A stretch of DNA of 64,000 bases from DATFVA01 sp963747755 (GCA_963747755.1 CAVVGK010000011.1:186001-250000); one strand, 5' to 3'. Counted from the stretch's first letter, positions 44,498 to 53,939 are shown. Notes: generated from the sequence alone by a model not told the origin. Numbers and translations are program-made.

Positions 44498-47400
44498 GTG
44501 AGTATGCAAACAGTAACAAGAAATATTTTAAAAACTAAAAATAAAAATCATTCTAACAGACATTCTAAATCCTTTGTAGAAGAGGATATAGTTAAGACAG
44601 CACCCCTTTCCTCTTCACAGAAGGAGATGTGGATAATCGATCAGATGCAGCCGGGTAATTATGCCTATAATTTATCAATAGCTTACCGGTTAACAGGAGA
44701 TCTAAATGTTAAATTACTGGAACATAGCTTCAATAATATAATACAGCGCCATGAAATATTAAGGACTACTTTCAGTTCAGCGAACGATCATCCCTTACAA
44801 TACATCCATCGGAATAATGTATTGAAAATCAAGAAAATGAACTGTACTAACTCCGGAGATGGGAAAACCGGTTTAAATGATCTTCTGAGGAGAGAAGTTA
44901 CACGTCCTTTTGACATCTCAAAGCTGCCTTTAATCAGAGTGACAACTATAAAATTATCCTCTACTGAAAACATACTTCTTCTCAGTATGCATCACATTAT
45001 ATCAGATGGCTTTTCTTTAATGATTCTTTTTGAAGAGCTATCAAGGTTATACAACTGCAGCTCAAATAACCCCGGGAATGCTTTACCAAAGTTAGAATAT
45101 CAATACACAGATTACGTTAAACTAGAGAACGAAAAGAACTTGTCTCCGCCCTACGATGAACAATTAAATTACTGGATAAACCAGTTTAATGATCAATCGG
45201 GTAACCTGGGTTTACCTCTGGATAAGACGAGGCCTTCTATTCAATCTCCTGCGGGGTCGAATGAATTTTTTGTCTTACCTAAAACTCTTATTGATAAACT
45301 GAATTCTATCGGCATCAGCAAGGGATGTACCTTTTATATGACCTTCCTTGCCGCGTTCCAGATATTTTTAAGTAAGTATTCAGATAATGACGACATTATT
45401 GTGGGAAGTCCCCTCTCAAACAGACCTGATATTGCTAAAAATCTGATCGGCAATTTTTTAAATGTCACTGCTTTGCTGAATAACATTTCTGAATATGCTG
45501 ATTTCCCCTCTCTATTGCTAAATACAAGGCAGGTTGTTCTGAACACTTTAAAATACCGGGATTTATCTTTTGAGAAACTGGTAAATGCTCTTAAAATCAA
45601 AAGAGACCTCAGCAGGAATCCCGTTTTTCAGGTAATGCTGCAGATTCTGCCCAAAATATCATTCAATCTGAAAGATTTGGAGGTGACCCACCTAAACTTT
45701 GACCTGGGATATTCTCAGCTTGATCTCTCGCTTCATTTATATCAGACAGACGATGGATATAATTGCCGGCTTGAATATGACACGGACTTATTCGATAGGA
45801 ATACCATTAAAAGAATGATAATCAATTTCCATTATTTTCTAAACGAGCTGGTAAAAAATCCTGAAATAAAGTTACGTGAAATTTCTGTCATAAATCCAAA
45901 AGAGAAAAGCAGGGTAATAAATGAATGGAACAATACTCAAATCAATTACCCTCAGGATATTACTTTAACTCAATTATTTGAGCAGCAAGCTGCACAAACT
46001 CCGGATAAGTTCGCCATTAAATTCGGAGATAGGAAGATTACCTACAATGAACTGAATCGAAAAGCAAACCAGCTAGGAAAATACCTTAAAAGTATTGGTA
46101 TAGGTCCGGGCAGCATTGTCGGAGTTTGTCTGGACCGATCATTCGAAATGGTAATAGGAATCCTGGGGATATTAAAGGCAGGCGGAGCTTATCTTCCCGT
46201 TGATCCGGATCAGCCGGCAGAACGAATTCATTATATATTGGAAGATGCCTGTGTAAAGTTAATTCTCACTCTTAAAAAAAATGATGGGATATTTAATAGA
46301 AAAAATAATTTATTACTCCTGGATTCTGACCGGGACAGAATCTCCCGCTTCGATTCCCAAAATATGAACCATCAGTTCCCGCTAAATAATGCGGCTTATA
46401 TCATTTATACCTCCGGGTCGACCGGTAATCCCAAAGGTGTGATAATCGAGCAAAAATCCGTCGTTAATTTTCTTTTATCCATGAAACAAAATCCGGGAAT
46501 TTCACCGGATGATGTTTTATTAGCTGTAACCACGATTTCGTTCGATATTGCCGGGCTTGAAATATTTTTACCGCTTATAAGCGGGGCAGGGATAATTCTT
46601 GCGAATAAATCCGAAATTTCCGATGGCAAGTTATTGATCCAATTAATTCTTGATAATGAAGTAACTATGATGCAGGCTACTCCTTCAACCTGGAAATTGA
46701 TGATAGATGCCGGCTGGAACAAAACTCCCGATCTGAAAATGTTGTGCGGCGGTGAAGCTTTTCCTAAAACACTTGCGAATTCTTTATTGGAAAGAGGAGG
46801 AGAGCTTTGGAATATGTACGGCCCTACAGAAACCACAATCTGGTCTTCAGTAAATAATATTGAAAAGGGAGATAAAGAAGTCACCATTGGGAAACCAATC
46901 GCAAACACAGAGTTTTTTATCGTTGATAAAAATTTGAACCTCGTTCCCATCGGAGCTGCAGGCGAACTACTTATAAGCGGGGCAGGACTTGCAAGAGGAT
47001 ATCTTGGGAATGACAAATTAACATCCGAAAAGTTTATTCCAAATCATATTAAGGAAGATGGAAGCAGGCTCTATAGAACAGGCGACAAGGTAAAATCTGA
47101 TGCGGATGGAAGGATGCATTTTTTAGGGAGACTTGATTACCAGGTTAAAATAAGAGGTCACAGAATTGAATGCGGAGAAGTTGAGAGTGTAATTAGCAAG
47201 GATGTTAATATCCAGCAGTGTGTTGTCAAAGCTGTAGAGGTCGCACCCACCGATATAAGATTGGCAGCATATTTTATTCCTGTATCATTTAATAATTTTT
47301 CCATCGAAGATCTAAAGAAAAAACTCAATAGAACTTTGCCGGCTTATATGATCCCCTCGTTTTTTGTAAAGATGGAACAATTTCCTTTAACGCAGAATGG

Positions 47401-48568
47401 AAAATTAGATCGAAAAAAATTGCCATTTCCTGATAGTACAGAACTTGAATCCGAAAGGCAGTATGTTCCCCCGAGAGATGATCTGGATCTGCAGCTTATT
47501 CTGATCTGGGAGAATGCATTCGGGATTAAAAATATTGGTATAAATGATGATTTTTTTGATCTTGGAGGACATTCTTTACTGGCAGCTCACATATTTTCCC
47601 GGATTCATAAATATCTTGGTAAAAACCTTCCGTTAGCTGCATTATTTCAAACTTCAACCATTTCAGGTCTCGCAGATATCATCAGGGGGAAAAATTGGAA
47701 ACCGTTGTGGCGCTCAATCGTTCCGCTTAGAACAACAGGAAATAAACCCCCGATTTTCCTAGTCCATGGTGCCGAAGGAAATATATTGTTATATAAAAAC
47801 CTTATTAACCATCTTGATGCAGATTATCCTGTTTACGGGCTTCAGTCGCAAGGATTAGACGGTCAAAGTCCTATTTTGGACAATGTTAGTGAAATGGCCC
47901 AAAAATATATTATGGAAATAAAAGACGTTCTCCCGGATGGACCGTATATTTTAGGAGGATATTGTCTGGGCGGAACTATAGCATACGAAATCGCACGACA
48001 ATTAAAAGAATCCGGAAATGAAGTTGTTTTGGTAGCAATGTTTGAGACATATAATATTCAGAATAATACGCCGCCGTTCGTGCTTAGAACCTTTCATAAG
48101 TTTGAAAATCTATTTTTTCAGGTAATGAACTTATACATAACGTCGAAAGAAAGCAGGCTGCAATATTTTAGTGAAAAATTTAACGTTGAAATCAATAGAC
48201 TAAAAGTTAAACTAAAAATAGTAAAGTCAAAGTTATTTTCTCTGTTAAAGATCGAGAACAATTTAAGTTACCAGCACTTGCTGATTAATAAGATAAACGA
48301 CGGGGCACAAAATTCACATTCCCAAAAATTATTTGATGGAGAGGTCATTTTATTTAAACCTGTCCGCTACTTTGCGGGTTACAACAATGTTTATTTTGGA
48401 TGGGAAAATCTGGCCGGAAAGAATTTTAATATCATTAATATGCCCTGCTACCCTAGGGGATCTTTGAACGAACCTTTCGTAAAATTGCTTGCTGAAAAAT
48501 TAGGGGAGGTATTAAATAAAAATGTAATTAGTACTATTCACAGTAGTTATATGGATCATGCTCTATAA
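44498..48568 (+). CDS. NRPS module C-A(Gly)-PCP-TE
   Basis: 1356 residues from GTG 44498, with ATG 44504 almost equivalent. C (about 28-470) has the intact HHIISDG. A (about 490-990) has YTSGSTGNPKG and specificity residues D-I-L-Q-L-G-M-I-W-K, close to the known glycine code. PCP is GGHSL (about 1022). TE (about 1085-1356) has a Cys nucleophile in GGYCLGG. The TE triad looks damaged: the Asp expected after the next strand is Glu (MFETYN), and the C-terminal His region reads YPRGSLNEP with no His. It resembles the PCP-TE end of the 3523-residue protein. It is probably the last elongation module, adding glycine to the PKS chain. Confidence 0.95.
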   Translation: MSMQTVTRNILKTKNKNHSNRHSKSFVEEDIVKTAPLSSSQKEMWIIDQMQPGNYAYNLSIAYRLTGDLNVKLLEHSFNNIIQRHEILRTTFSSANDHPLQYIHRNNVLKIKKMNCTNSGDGKTGLNDLLRREVTRPFDISKLPLIRVTTIKLSSTENILLLSMHHIISDGFSLMILFEELSRLYNCSSNNPGNALPKLEYQYTDYVKLENEKNLSPPYDEQLNYWINQFNDQSGNLGLPLDKTRPSIQSPAGSNEFFVLPKTLIDKLNSIGISKGCTFYMTFLAAFQIFLSKYSDNDDIIVGSPLSNRPDIAKNLIGNFLNVTALLNNISEYADFPSLLLNTRQVVLNTLKYRDLSFEKLVNALKIKRDLSRNPVFQVMLQILPKISFNLKDLEVTHLNFDLGYSQLDLSLHLYQTDDGYNCRLEYDTDLFDRNTIKRMIINFHYFLNELVKNPEIKLREISVINPKEKSRVINEWNNTQINYPQDITLTQLFEQQAAQTPDKFAIKFGDRKITYNELNRKANQLGKYLKSIGIGPGSIVGVCLDRSFEMVIGILGILKAGGAYLPVDPDQPAERIHYILEDACVKLILTLKKNDGIFNRKNNLLLLDSDRDRISRFDSQNMNHQFPLNNAAYIIYTSGSTGNPKGVIIEQKSVVNFLLSMKQNPGISPDDVLLAVTTISFDIAGLEIFLPLISGAGIILANKSEISDGKLLIQLILDNEVTMMQATPSTWKLMIDAGWNKTPDLKMLCGGEAFPKTLANSLLERGGELWNMYGPTETTIWSSVNNIEKGDKEVTIGKPIANTEFFIVDKNLNLVPIGAAGELLISGAGLARGYLGNDKLTSEKFIPNHIKEDGSRLYRTGDKVKSDADGRMHFLGRLDYQVKIRGHRIECGEVESVISKDVNIQQCVVKAVEVAPTDIRLAAYFIPVSFNNFSIEDLKKKLNRTLPAYMIPSFFVKMEQFPLTQNGKLDRKKLPFPDSTELESERQYVPPRDDLDLQLILIWENAFGIKNIGINDDFFDLGGHSLLAAHIFSRIHKYLGKNLPLAALFQTSTISGLADIIRGKNWKPLWRSIVPLRTTGNKPPIFLVHGAEGNILLYKNLINHLDADYPVYGLQSQGLDGQSPILDNVSEMAQKYIMEIKDVLPDGPYILGGYCLGGTIAYEIARQLKESGNEVVLVAMFETYNIQNNTPPFVLRTFHKFENLFFQVMNLYITSKESRLQYFSEKFNVEINRLKVKLKIVKSKLFSLLKIENNLSYQHLLINKINDGAQNSHSQKLFDGEVILFKPVRYFAGYNNVYFGWENLAGKNFNIINMPCYPRGSLNEPFVKLLAEKLGEVLNKNVISTIHSSYMDHAL

Positions 48569-48655
48569 GGTTATCTTCGAAGAATCCTGATAATAATCCA
48601 TAATTCTTTAATATATTATCTATATATTTTTCTGTCAATAACTTATTAAGTTAAA

Positions 48656-49520
48656 ATGAGAAACAAAACTTGTCTCATAACCGGAGCTACTTCAGGTATT
48701 GGAAAAGCAGCTGCTCTGGGATTAGCTGAATCTGGCTGCACCCTGATCTTAACCGGCAGGAACATGAAAAAAGGCGGGGTGGTAATAAACACTATTAAAC
48801 GAAAAATCAAAAATCAAAATGTTGAGTTCATTTCTGCCGATATTTCTTCTATTGAAGAAGTTAAGCAGTTAGCAGAAAAAGTAAAATCAAAATATGAGCA
48901 AATCGATATTCTTATTAATAATGCGGGTGCAAGATATGATAAATATAAAGAGAGTGCGGATGGAATAGAACTGACCTTTGCTACTAATCATTTGGGCCAT
49001 TTCCTGCTGACCATTCTTCTTCTAAACCTTTTAAAAAAATCACCTTCGGGCAGAATAATCAATGTTGCATCCTCAGGCCCATGGTAATCAGAAAATTGAC
49101 TTCAGTCAGTTAGCCAACCCCGTTAATTATGATCGCAAATCAGCCTACGGCAAATCGAAACTTGCTGCTCTGCTTTTTACATACGAACTTACCGAAAGAT
49201 TGAAAGAGGAGAAAATATGCGTGAACGCGGTTGACCCCGGAGGAGTTTTAACCAACCTGGGAAAAAATAACGGTATTATTCCCTGGGTTAAACATGTACT
49301 TTATTATGCTTCAAAACGAAGTTTAATAATGCCTTCAAAAGGAGCAGAAACAATTATTTTCCTTGCTGATTCTTCTGAAATAGAAGGAATTTCAGGCAAA
49401 TATTTTTATAAGAAACAAATAATTAAATCCTCTCCGGAATCCTATAATAAGGAGGCAGCTAATAAATTATGGGAATTCAGCCTTAGTCTCTGTGGAATGA
49501 CCAATTTAATTTCCAGATAA
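48656..49520 (+). pseudogene. Short-chain dehydrogenase (retinol-dehydrogenase-like), split by a 1-base frameshift
   Basis: The first part (48656-49087) has the NAD(P) site TGATSGIGKAAAL, LINNAGA and TNHLGHFLL. It breaks at RIINVASSGPW-stop. The second part, in the +1 frame, continues with AHGNQKIDFSQL, the catalytic SAYGKSKLA and VNAVDPGGV to 49520. Removing one G of the GG at 49076-49077 restores a continuous INVASSAHGNQK sequence and a normal SDR of about 288 residues. It lies 87 bases after the terminal NRPS gene and may have been a tailoring reductase or oxidase of the product. The frameshift is either a real recent loss or a sequencing/assembly error. Confidence 0.85.
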
Positions 49521-49536
49521 TCGACCCAACCACAGA

Positions 49537-50001
49537 TCATTTTTTGATAATTTTCGCAGGTACACCTGCCACAACTGCGTTTGAGGGAACATCTTTGGTG
49601 ACCACGGCTCCCGCTCCTACAATGGCATTTTCACCTATGGTTACTCCACATAAAATAGTGGCAGAAGAACCGATTGAAGCCCCTTTTCTCACGATAGTTT
49701 CGACAACTTTCCAATCCTCTTCAGTCTGCATCGAACCATCCGGATTCACGGACCTGGGATGCTTATCATTTATGAAAGTAACATTATGCCCTATAAAAAC
49801 ATTGTCTTCTATATGGACACCTTCACAAATAAAGGTATGGGTAGATATTTTACAATTCTTTCCGATGGAAGCATTTTTCTGTATTTCAACAAAGGTTCCG
49901 ACTTTAGTATTATCATCAATTGAGCAGCCATATAAATTCACAAAATCAAATATTTTAACATCTTTTCCCATTTTAACATTATTAATATTCTTTTTTTCCA
50001 T
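49537..50001 (-). CDS. Left-handed beta-helix N-acetyltransferase (WbpD-like)
   Basis: A 154-residue hexapeptide-repeat acyltransferase with repeats throughout (such as IGKNCKISTHTFICEG and VTIGENAIVGAGAVV) and the loop containing NDKHPRSVNPDG. The C-terminus VPAKIIKK is typical of sugar O/N-acetyltransferases. It sits 11 bases after a WbpB-like oxidoreductase gene and in the same strand run as a WbpE-like aminotransferase. It probably acetylates the 3-amino group in UDP-2,3-diamino-sugar (uronate) synthesis for the surface polysaccharide. Its stop converges with the SDR pseudogene at 16 bases. Confidence 0.88.
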   Translation of the reverse strand: MEKKNINNVKMGKDVKIFDFVNLYGCSIDDNTKVGTFVEIQKNASIGKNCKISTHTFICEGVHIEDNVFIGHNVTFINDKHPRSVNPDGSMQTEEDWKVVETIVRKGASIGSSATILCGVTIGENAIVGAGAVVTKDVPSNAVVAGVPAKIIKK

Positions 50002-50012
50002 ATGGTTTGATA

Positions 50013-51032
50013 TTAAACCTCGATAGGAGAATTGGAGAAATAAATCATTTTACCCCGGTTTTTAAGTGATTCTGAACTTGCTTCAAGGATCTTTACTACT
50101 TTTAATCCATCAATTCCATCAGTCAAAGGATTGCGATTTTCATTAATAGCGTCAATAAATTCGCGGGCACCTAGTGCAAGGGCTTCAGTCTGGTTTACCT
50201 TTGGCGAAAACATATCCCCAATCCTGTATTGAACCAGAGCTTCGTGGATACTTTCCTGAGTTTTGAAATCAACACCGCTGTCATAAACCTTAATCTTCTC
50301 AAAATTCTCCATATCATCAAAAACCAGCATCTTCCTGTCACCTCCGACTATCATCCTTCTTATTTTAACCGGAGATGTCCAGTTCACATGAAAATGTGCA
50401 AAGCAATTATCTTCGAAATATATTGATAGGTGTGCAATGTTCTCTTTACCGTTAAAGTTAGCGATGCCGTTAGAACTGACCGCTTCAATTTTATTATCAC
50501 CCAGCACATAATTCATTATGGAGAGATCATGAGGAGCCAGGTCCCAGACCACATTGACATCTCTCTGGAACAAACCGAGATTTATCCTTTCGGAATCAAA
50601 ATATAGAATTTTACCGAGTTCACCGCGGCTGACAAGTTCTTTCATTTTCCTAACAGCACCGGTATATATAAAAGTATGATCAACAAAAATTTTAAGTCCT
50701 TTTTTATCAGCAATTTCAATTAATGCCTCCCCCTCAGCAGTCGTTGCTGTAAATGGTTTTTCAACCCATATGTGCTTGCCTGCTTCAAGGCTTTGTTTTG
50801 CCAGATCAAAGTGAGTATACACAGGTGTAGCGATAACAATGATATCAGAATCTCCATTTATCACTTCGCCGGGATTCTCACTAAGGTATGCAGAAGGAAA
50901 TTTATTTTTTATAAATTGTAATCTATCTGTTCTCTTGTCGCAAGCCGTAACTTTTTCAACATCCGGCTGTGCCATAAAATTTCTAACCAGGTTCGGACCC
51001 CAGTAACCCAAACCAATCACTCCAACTTTCAT
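50013..51032 (-). CDS. Gfo/Idh/MocA-family sugar oxidoreductase (WbpB-like)
   Basis: About 340 residues from ATG 51032, chosen because GGAGGAAAA lies directly upstream. An alternative start at 51062 only adds a polar tail. The Rossmann motif VGVIGLGYWGPNLVR, the substrate/NAD motif WVEKPFT and the catalytic region WDLAPHDLSIMNYV define the family. With the nearby acetyltransferase and aminotransferase it fits the WbpB step, oxidation of the C3 hydroxyl of a UDP-2-acetamido-2-deoxy-glucuronate. Other keto-sugar roles are possible. Confidence 0.88.
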   Translation of the reverse strand: MKVGVIGLGYWGPNLVRNFMAQPDVEKVTACDKRTDRLQFIKNKFPSAYLSENPGEVINGDSDIIVIATPVYTHFDLAKQSLEAGKHIWVEKPFTATTAEGEALIEIADKKGLKIFVDHTFIYTGAVRKMKELVSRGELGKILYFDSERINLGLFQRDVNVVWDLAPHDLSIMNYVLGDNKIEAVSSNGIANFNGKENIAHLSIYFEDNCFAHFHVNWTSPVKIRRMIVGGDRKMLVFDDMENFEKIKVYDSGVDFKTQESIHEALVQYRIGDMFSPKVNQTEALALGAREFIDAINENRNPLTDGIDGLKVVKILEASSESLKNRGKMIYFSNSPIEV

Positions 51033-51080
51033 TTTTCCTCCGGAACTATCTGTATTTACCATATTTTATCTGAATTAATT

Positions 51081-52535
51081 TTATTTTCCGCCTCTTAAGA
51101 AAAGCATTGTAGGTATCGTTTTAAAAATAAGCTGAAGATCAAACCAGGGAGACATATTATTTATATAATAGAGATCCAGTATAATTGAATCTTTAAATGA
51201 AACAGAACTGCGCCCGCAAATCTGCCATACTCCTGTACATCCTGGAATTGCCGATAATCTCCGTTTCTGCCACTCATCATAATTATCGTATTCATAAGGA
51301 AGACATGGTCGTGGTCCTACAAGACTCATTTCACCTTTAAGCACATTAAATAACTGGGGCAGCTCATCTATGGATGTCTTCCGGATAATTTTACCAATCC
51401 ATGTTACGCGGTTATCGTTAATGATTTTTGTATCCGAGCCGCTGGTAACATTATTCCTCATAAATTCTATCATCTTCTCCTTACGTTCCTCGTCTTCACC
51501 TGTGAGCACCCTCATTGATCGAAATTTATAAAATTTAAATGGTTTGCCATATCGTCCTATCCTCACCTGGGTAAATAAAACTGGTCCGTTTGATGAGAGT
51601 TTAACAAGCAAAGCGATAATGAGCATCACCGGTGAAAGCACCAGAATAGCAACCGTTGAGATGAGCATGTCTATCAGTCTTTTAATACCCAATGTGATCC
51701 TGTTATTATAATGTGCGGACACATCTATAATAGGAATATCAATATATTTTTCAGTGTCAACTTTCCTGGTAACTATTTCAAATAGTTCTGATGTGAGTCT
51801 GACATTAATATTATGCGATTTACAAAAATCGAGTACTTCAAAAAGTTTTTCATGATTTTCACCATCAATAGCTACAATAATTTCATCAATATTATATTCG
51901 GTAATAAGTCGGCTAAGATCATGCAGCCGGCCTAATATACGTTTACCATTTATAACTTCTTTATTTATTTCCCTGTCATCATCTACAAAACCTGCTATTT
52001 CTATACCATAATTATTTTCCAGGATCAGTTTTGCAGCCAGAAGTTTGCCGGATTTTCCGTCACCGACAATTATAACATTCCGTCTGAATGAATAATGGCG
52101 CAACTGGATAAATAACTCCCGGAGGAGTTCCACCCTTATTAAATACAGGGTAGGGACGGCAATGATTAAATATGTAAAAATGACCAGCCTTGCATCCACT
52201 ATATTATATGGCTGAATTAACAGGGATACAAGAACAATGTTTAAGGCACCGTAATACTGGGATTTAATGATGTTAGCAAAATGAGAGGCACGATCCAGTA
52301 TAACATTAATTCTATATAAACCGTTATACTGGAAAATAATTGTTAAGATCAAGGATATCCCTACCAGGATATAAATCAATGACTCATTCAGTGTGAAAAA
52401 CTGAACAAAATCTAAATGAGATTCTTTTCTGTGGATATAAAATGAAACCAAAAAACAAATAAAAATCGTTGTTATATCGGCAATTGCGAAAACAATCTTA
52501 TGTTTTGGAATTTTCCGTAAACCTAAAGTGCTCAA
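51081..52535 (-). CDS. Undecaprenyl-phosphate sugar phosphotransferase (WbaP/WcaJ-like)
   Basis: A 484-residue polyprenyl-phosphate glycosyl-1-phosphate transferase that starts repeat-unit assembly on the lipid carrier. Four or five N-terminal membrane helices lie within about 10-145. A CoA-binding-like Rossmann module comes next (about 155-260, VIIVGDGKSGKLLA). The catalytic bacterial sugar-transferase domain follows from about residue 285: a hydrophobic helix, QVRIGRYGKPFKFYKFRSMR, DELPQLFNVLKGEMSLVGPRP and a C-terminal DLYYINNMSPW. The start is TTG at 52535; no ATG is close. An inverted repeat at 52553-52591 lies just upstream. Confidence 0.93.
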   Translation of the reverse strand: MSTLGLRKIPKHKIVFAIADITTIFICFLVSFYIHRKESHLDFVQFFTLNESLIYILVGISLILTIIFQYNGLYRINVILDRASHFANIIKSQYYGALNIVLVSLLIQPYNIVDARLVIFTYLIIAVPTLYLIRVELLRELFIQLRHYSFRRNVIIVGDGKSGKLLAAKLILENNYGIEIAGFVDDDREINKEVINGKRILGRLHDLSRLITEYNIDEIIVAIDGENHEKLFEVLDFCKSHNINVRLTSELFEIVTRKVDTEKYIDIPIIDVSAHYNNRITLGIKRLIDMLISTVAILVLSPVMLIIALLVKLSSNGPVLFTQVRIGRYGKPFKFYKFRSMRVLTGEDEERKEKMIEFMRNNVTSGSDTKIINDNRVTWIGKIIRKTSIDELPQLFNVLKGEMSLVGPRPCLPYEYDNYDEWQKRRLSAIPGCTGVWQICGRSSVSFKDSIILDLYYINNMSPWFDLQLIFKTIPTMLFLRGGK

Positions 52536-52552
52536 ATTAAAATGCCCTCAAT

Positions 52553-52591
52553 AGTTGGTAAAAATACTATCCCAATAGTGTGCCACCAACT
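52553..52591 (-). promoter_or_regulatory. Nested inverted repeat upstream of the sugar transferase
   Basis: Outer arms AGTTGGT / ACCAACT (7 bp) enclose a second hairpin, ACTAT / ATAGT with a 4-base loop. It ends 18 bases before the TTG start codon and could be an operator or a leader-RNA structure controlling the sugar transferase gene. Confidence 0.4.
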
Positions 52592-52808
52592 TATTTCCTG
52601 ATAGCAGCTTAAATACTTAATAGTAATGAAAATATCCTTTTCAAAATGAGATACAATTAAAAAATAACATAATATATTGAGACACAGGATTGAATGATTT
52701 TCAACAAAAACACTATTTTAGGGTAAATAAATCACATTCAGAGGCAATAAGCCCTAAGTTCCCTCAGAAAAATTTATGCTTAAATATAGCAGTTTTTTTT
52801 TAAGGACG

Positions 52809-53939
52809 CTACTTAAAAAAACTTCTGATTTTTTCCGCAACGTAACTTATCTGTTCATCACTCAGCTCCGGAAACATCGGTAGAGATAACCCTGTCTCTG
52901 CCAGGTCTTCGGTTACAGGATATTTTTTTTCCTGATAACCTAAGGAGGAGAAGCACTCCTGTTTATGAAGCGGAACGGGGTAATGGAGTCCGGTAGATAT
53001 GCCCTGCTCATTAAGAAATTTTTGCAAATTGTCTCTTATTTCGCTCCTATTCCCTTTGTTTTCAGAGCTAACTCTTATTACATAGAGATGGTACACATGT
53101 TTTGCCCAGGGCATTTCTTTGGGAAGAACAATTTTTTCCAGATCTCCTAATAAATTCCTGTATTTTTCCGCCACTTTTCGTCTTCCTTCTGTCCACCCGG
53201 GCAGATAGTTCAACTTCACTCCCAGGACGGCGCCCTGAATTCCTTCCATCCGGTAATTATGACCAAACGTGGCATGATAATATTTTTGCGACTGCCCGTG
53301 TTCTCTAATTTTTTTCATATAGTTGAAAACATCATCATTATTCGTAGTTACAGCTCCTCCCTCTCCAAACGCTCCCAGGTTCTTCCCCGGATAAAAGCTG
53401 AAAGAGCAGGCATCTGATAGTCCCCCGACTCTATTTCCTTTATATTCGGCCAGGTGAGCTTGCGCAGCGTCTTCGACTAAAAATAAGTTATAACGTTTGG
53501 CTATCTCTCTCAGGGGGTCAAGATCTGAAGGCTGGCCATATAAATGAACAGCTACAATAGCCCTTGTTTTATCTGTTATTGCCTCCTCAACTTTTTGAGG
53601 ATCAATATTATAACTTTCAGGATGACAATCGACAAAAACCGGGGTAGCGCCGCATAATGTTGCACCCCATGCGGTTGCGATGAATGTATTTGCCGGTATA
53701 ATGACCTCATCTCCTGTCTTAATTCCCAGCGACCATAAGGCTATATGATTAGCGTCAGTCCCGGAACTTGTGCCAAGGCAGTATTTAACGCTATGTTCTT
53801 TCGCGAATTTCTCTTCAAAATCTGTGACGGCTTTGCCCAGAATGAAGGCAGTATTATCGATTACATTTTGAATTGCGGGATCTATGTCTTTTTTTATAGA
53901 TTTATATTGTATTTTCAAATCGAGAAAAGGAACTTGCAT
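52809..53939 (-). CDS. DegT/DnrJ/EryC1/StrS sugar aminotransferase (WbpE-like)
   Basis: A 376-residue PLP-dependent aminotransferase. It starts MQVPFLDLKIQYKS, as the family does. The PLP Lys is in SFYPGKNLGAFGEGG, and the substrate loop EDAAQAHLAEYKG is conserved. Alongside the WbpB-like and WbpD-like genes it should aminate the 3-keto intermediate of a UDP-2,3-diamino sugar. It is separated from the sugar transferase by 273 noncoding bases, so it may be a separate transcript. Confidence 0.93.
   Translation of the reverse strand: MQVPFLDLKIQYKSIKKDIDPAIQNVIDNTAFILGKAVTDFEEKFAKEHSVKYCLGTSSGTDANHIALWSLGIKTGDEVIIPANTFIATAWGATLCGATPVFVDCHPESYNIDPQKVEEAITDKTRAIVAVHLYGQPSDLDPLREIAKRYNLFLVEDAAQAHLAEYKGNRVGGLSDACSFSFYPGKNLGAFGEGGAVTTNNDDVFNYMKKIREHGQSQKYYHATFGHNYRMEGIQGAVLGVKLNYLPGWTEGRRKVAEKYRNLLGDLEKIVLPKEMPWAKHVYHLYVIRVSSENKGNRSEIRDNLQKFLNEQGISTGLHYPVPLHKQECFSSLGYQEKKYPVTEDLAETGLSLPMFPELSDEQISYVAEKIRSFFK

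Noticed and set aside
52570..52590. TGGCAC...TTGG on the minus strand as a sigma-54 promoter for the sugar transferase
   Set aside because: The spacing between the -24 and -12 dinucleotides is one base short, which normally abolishes sigma-54 recognition.
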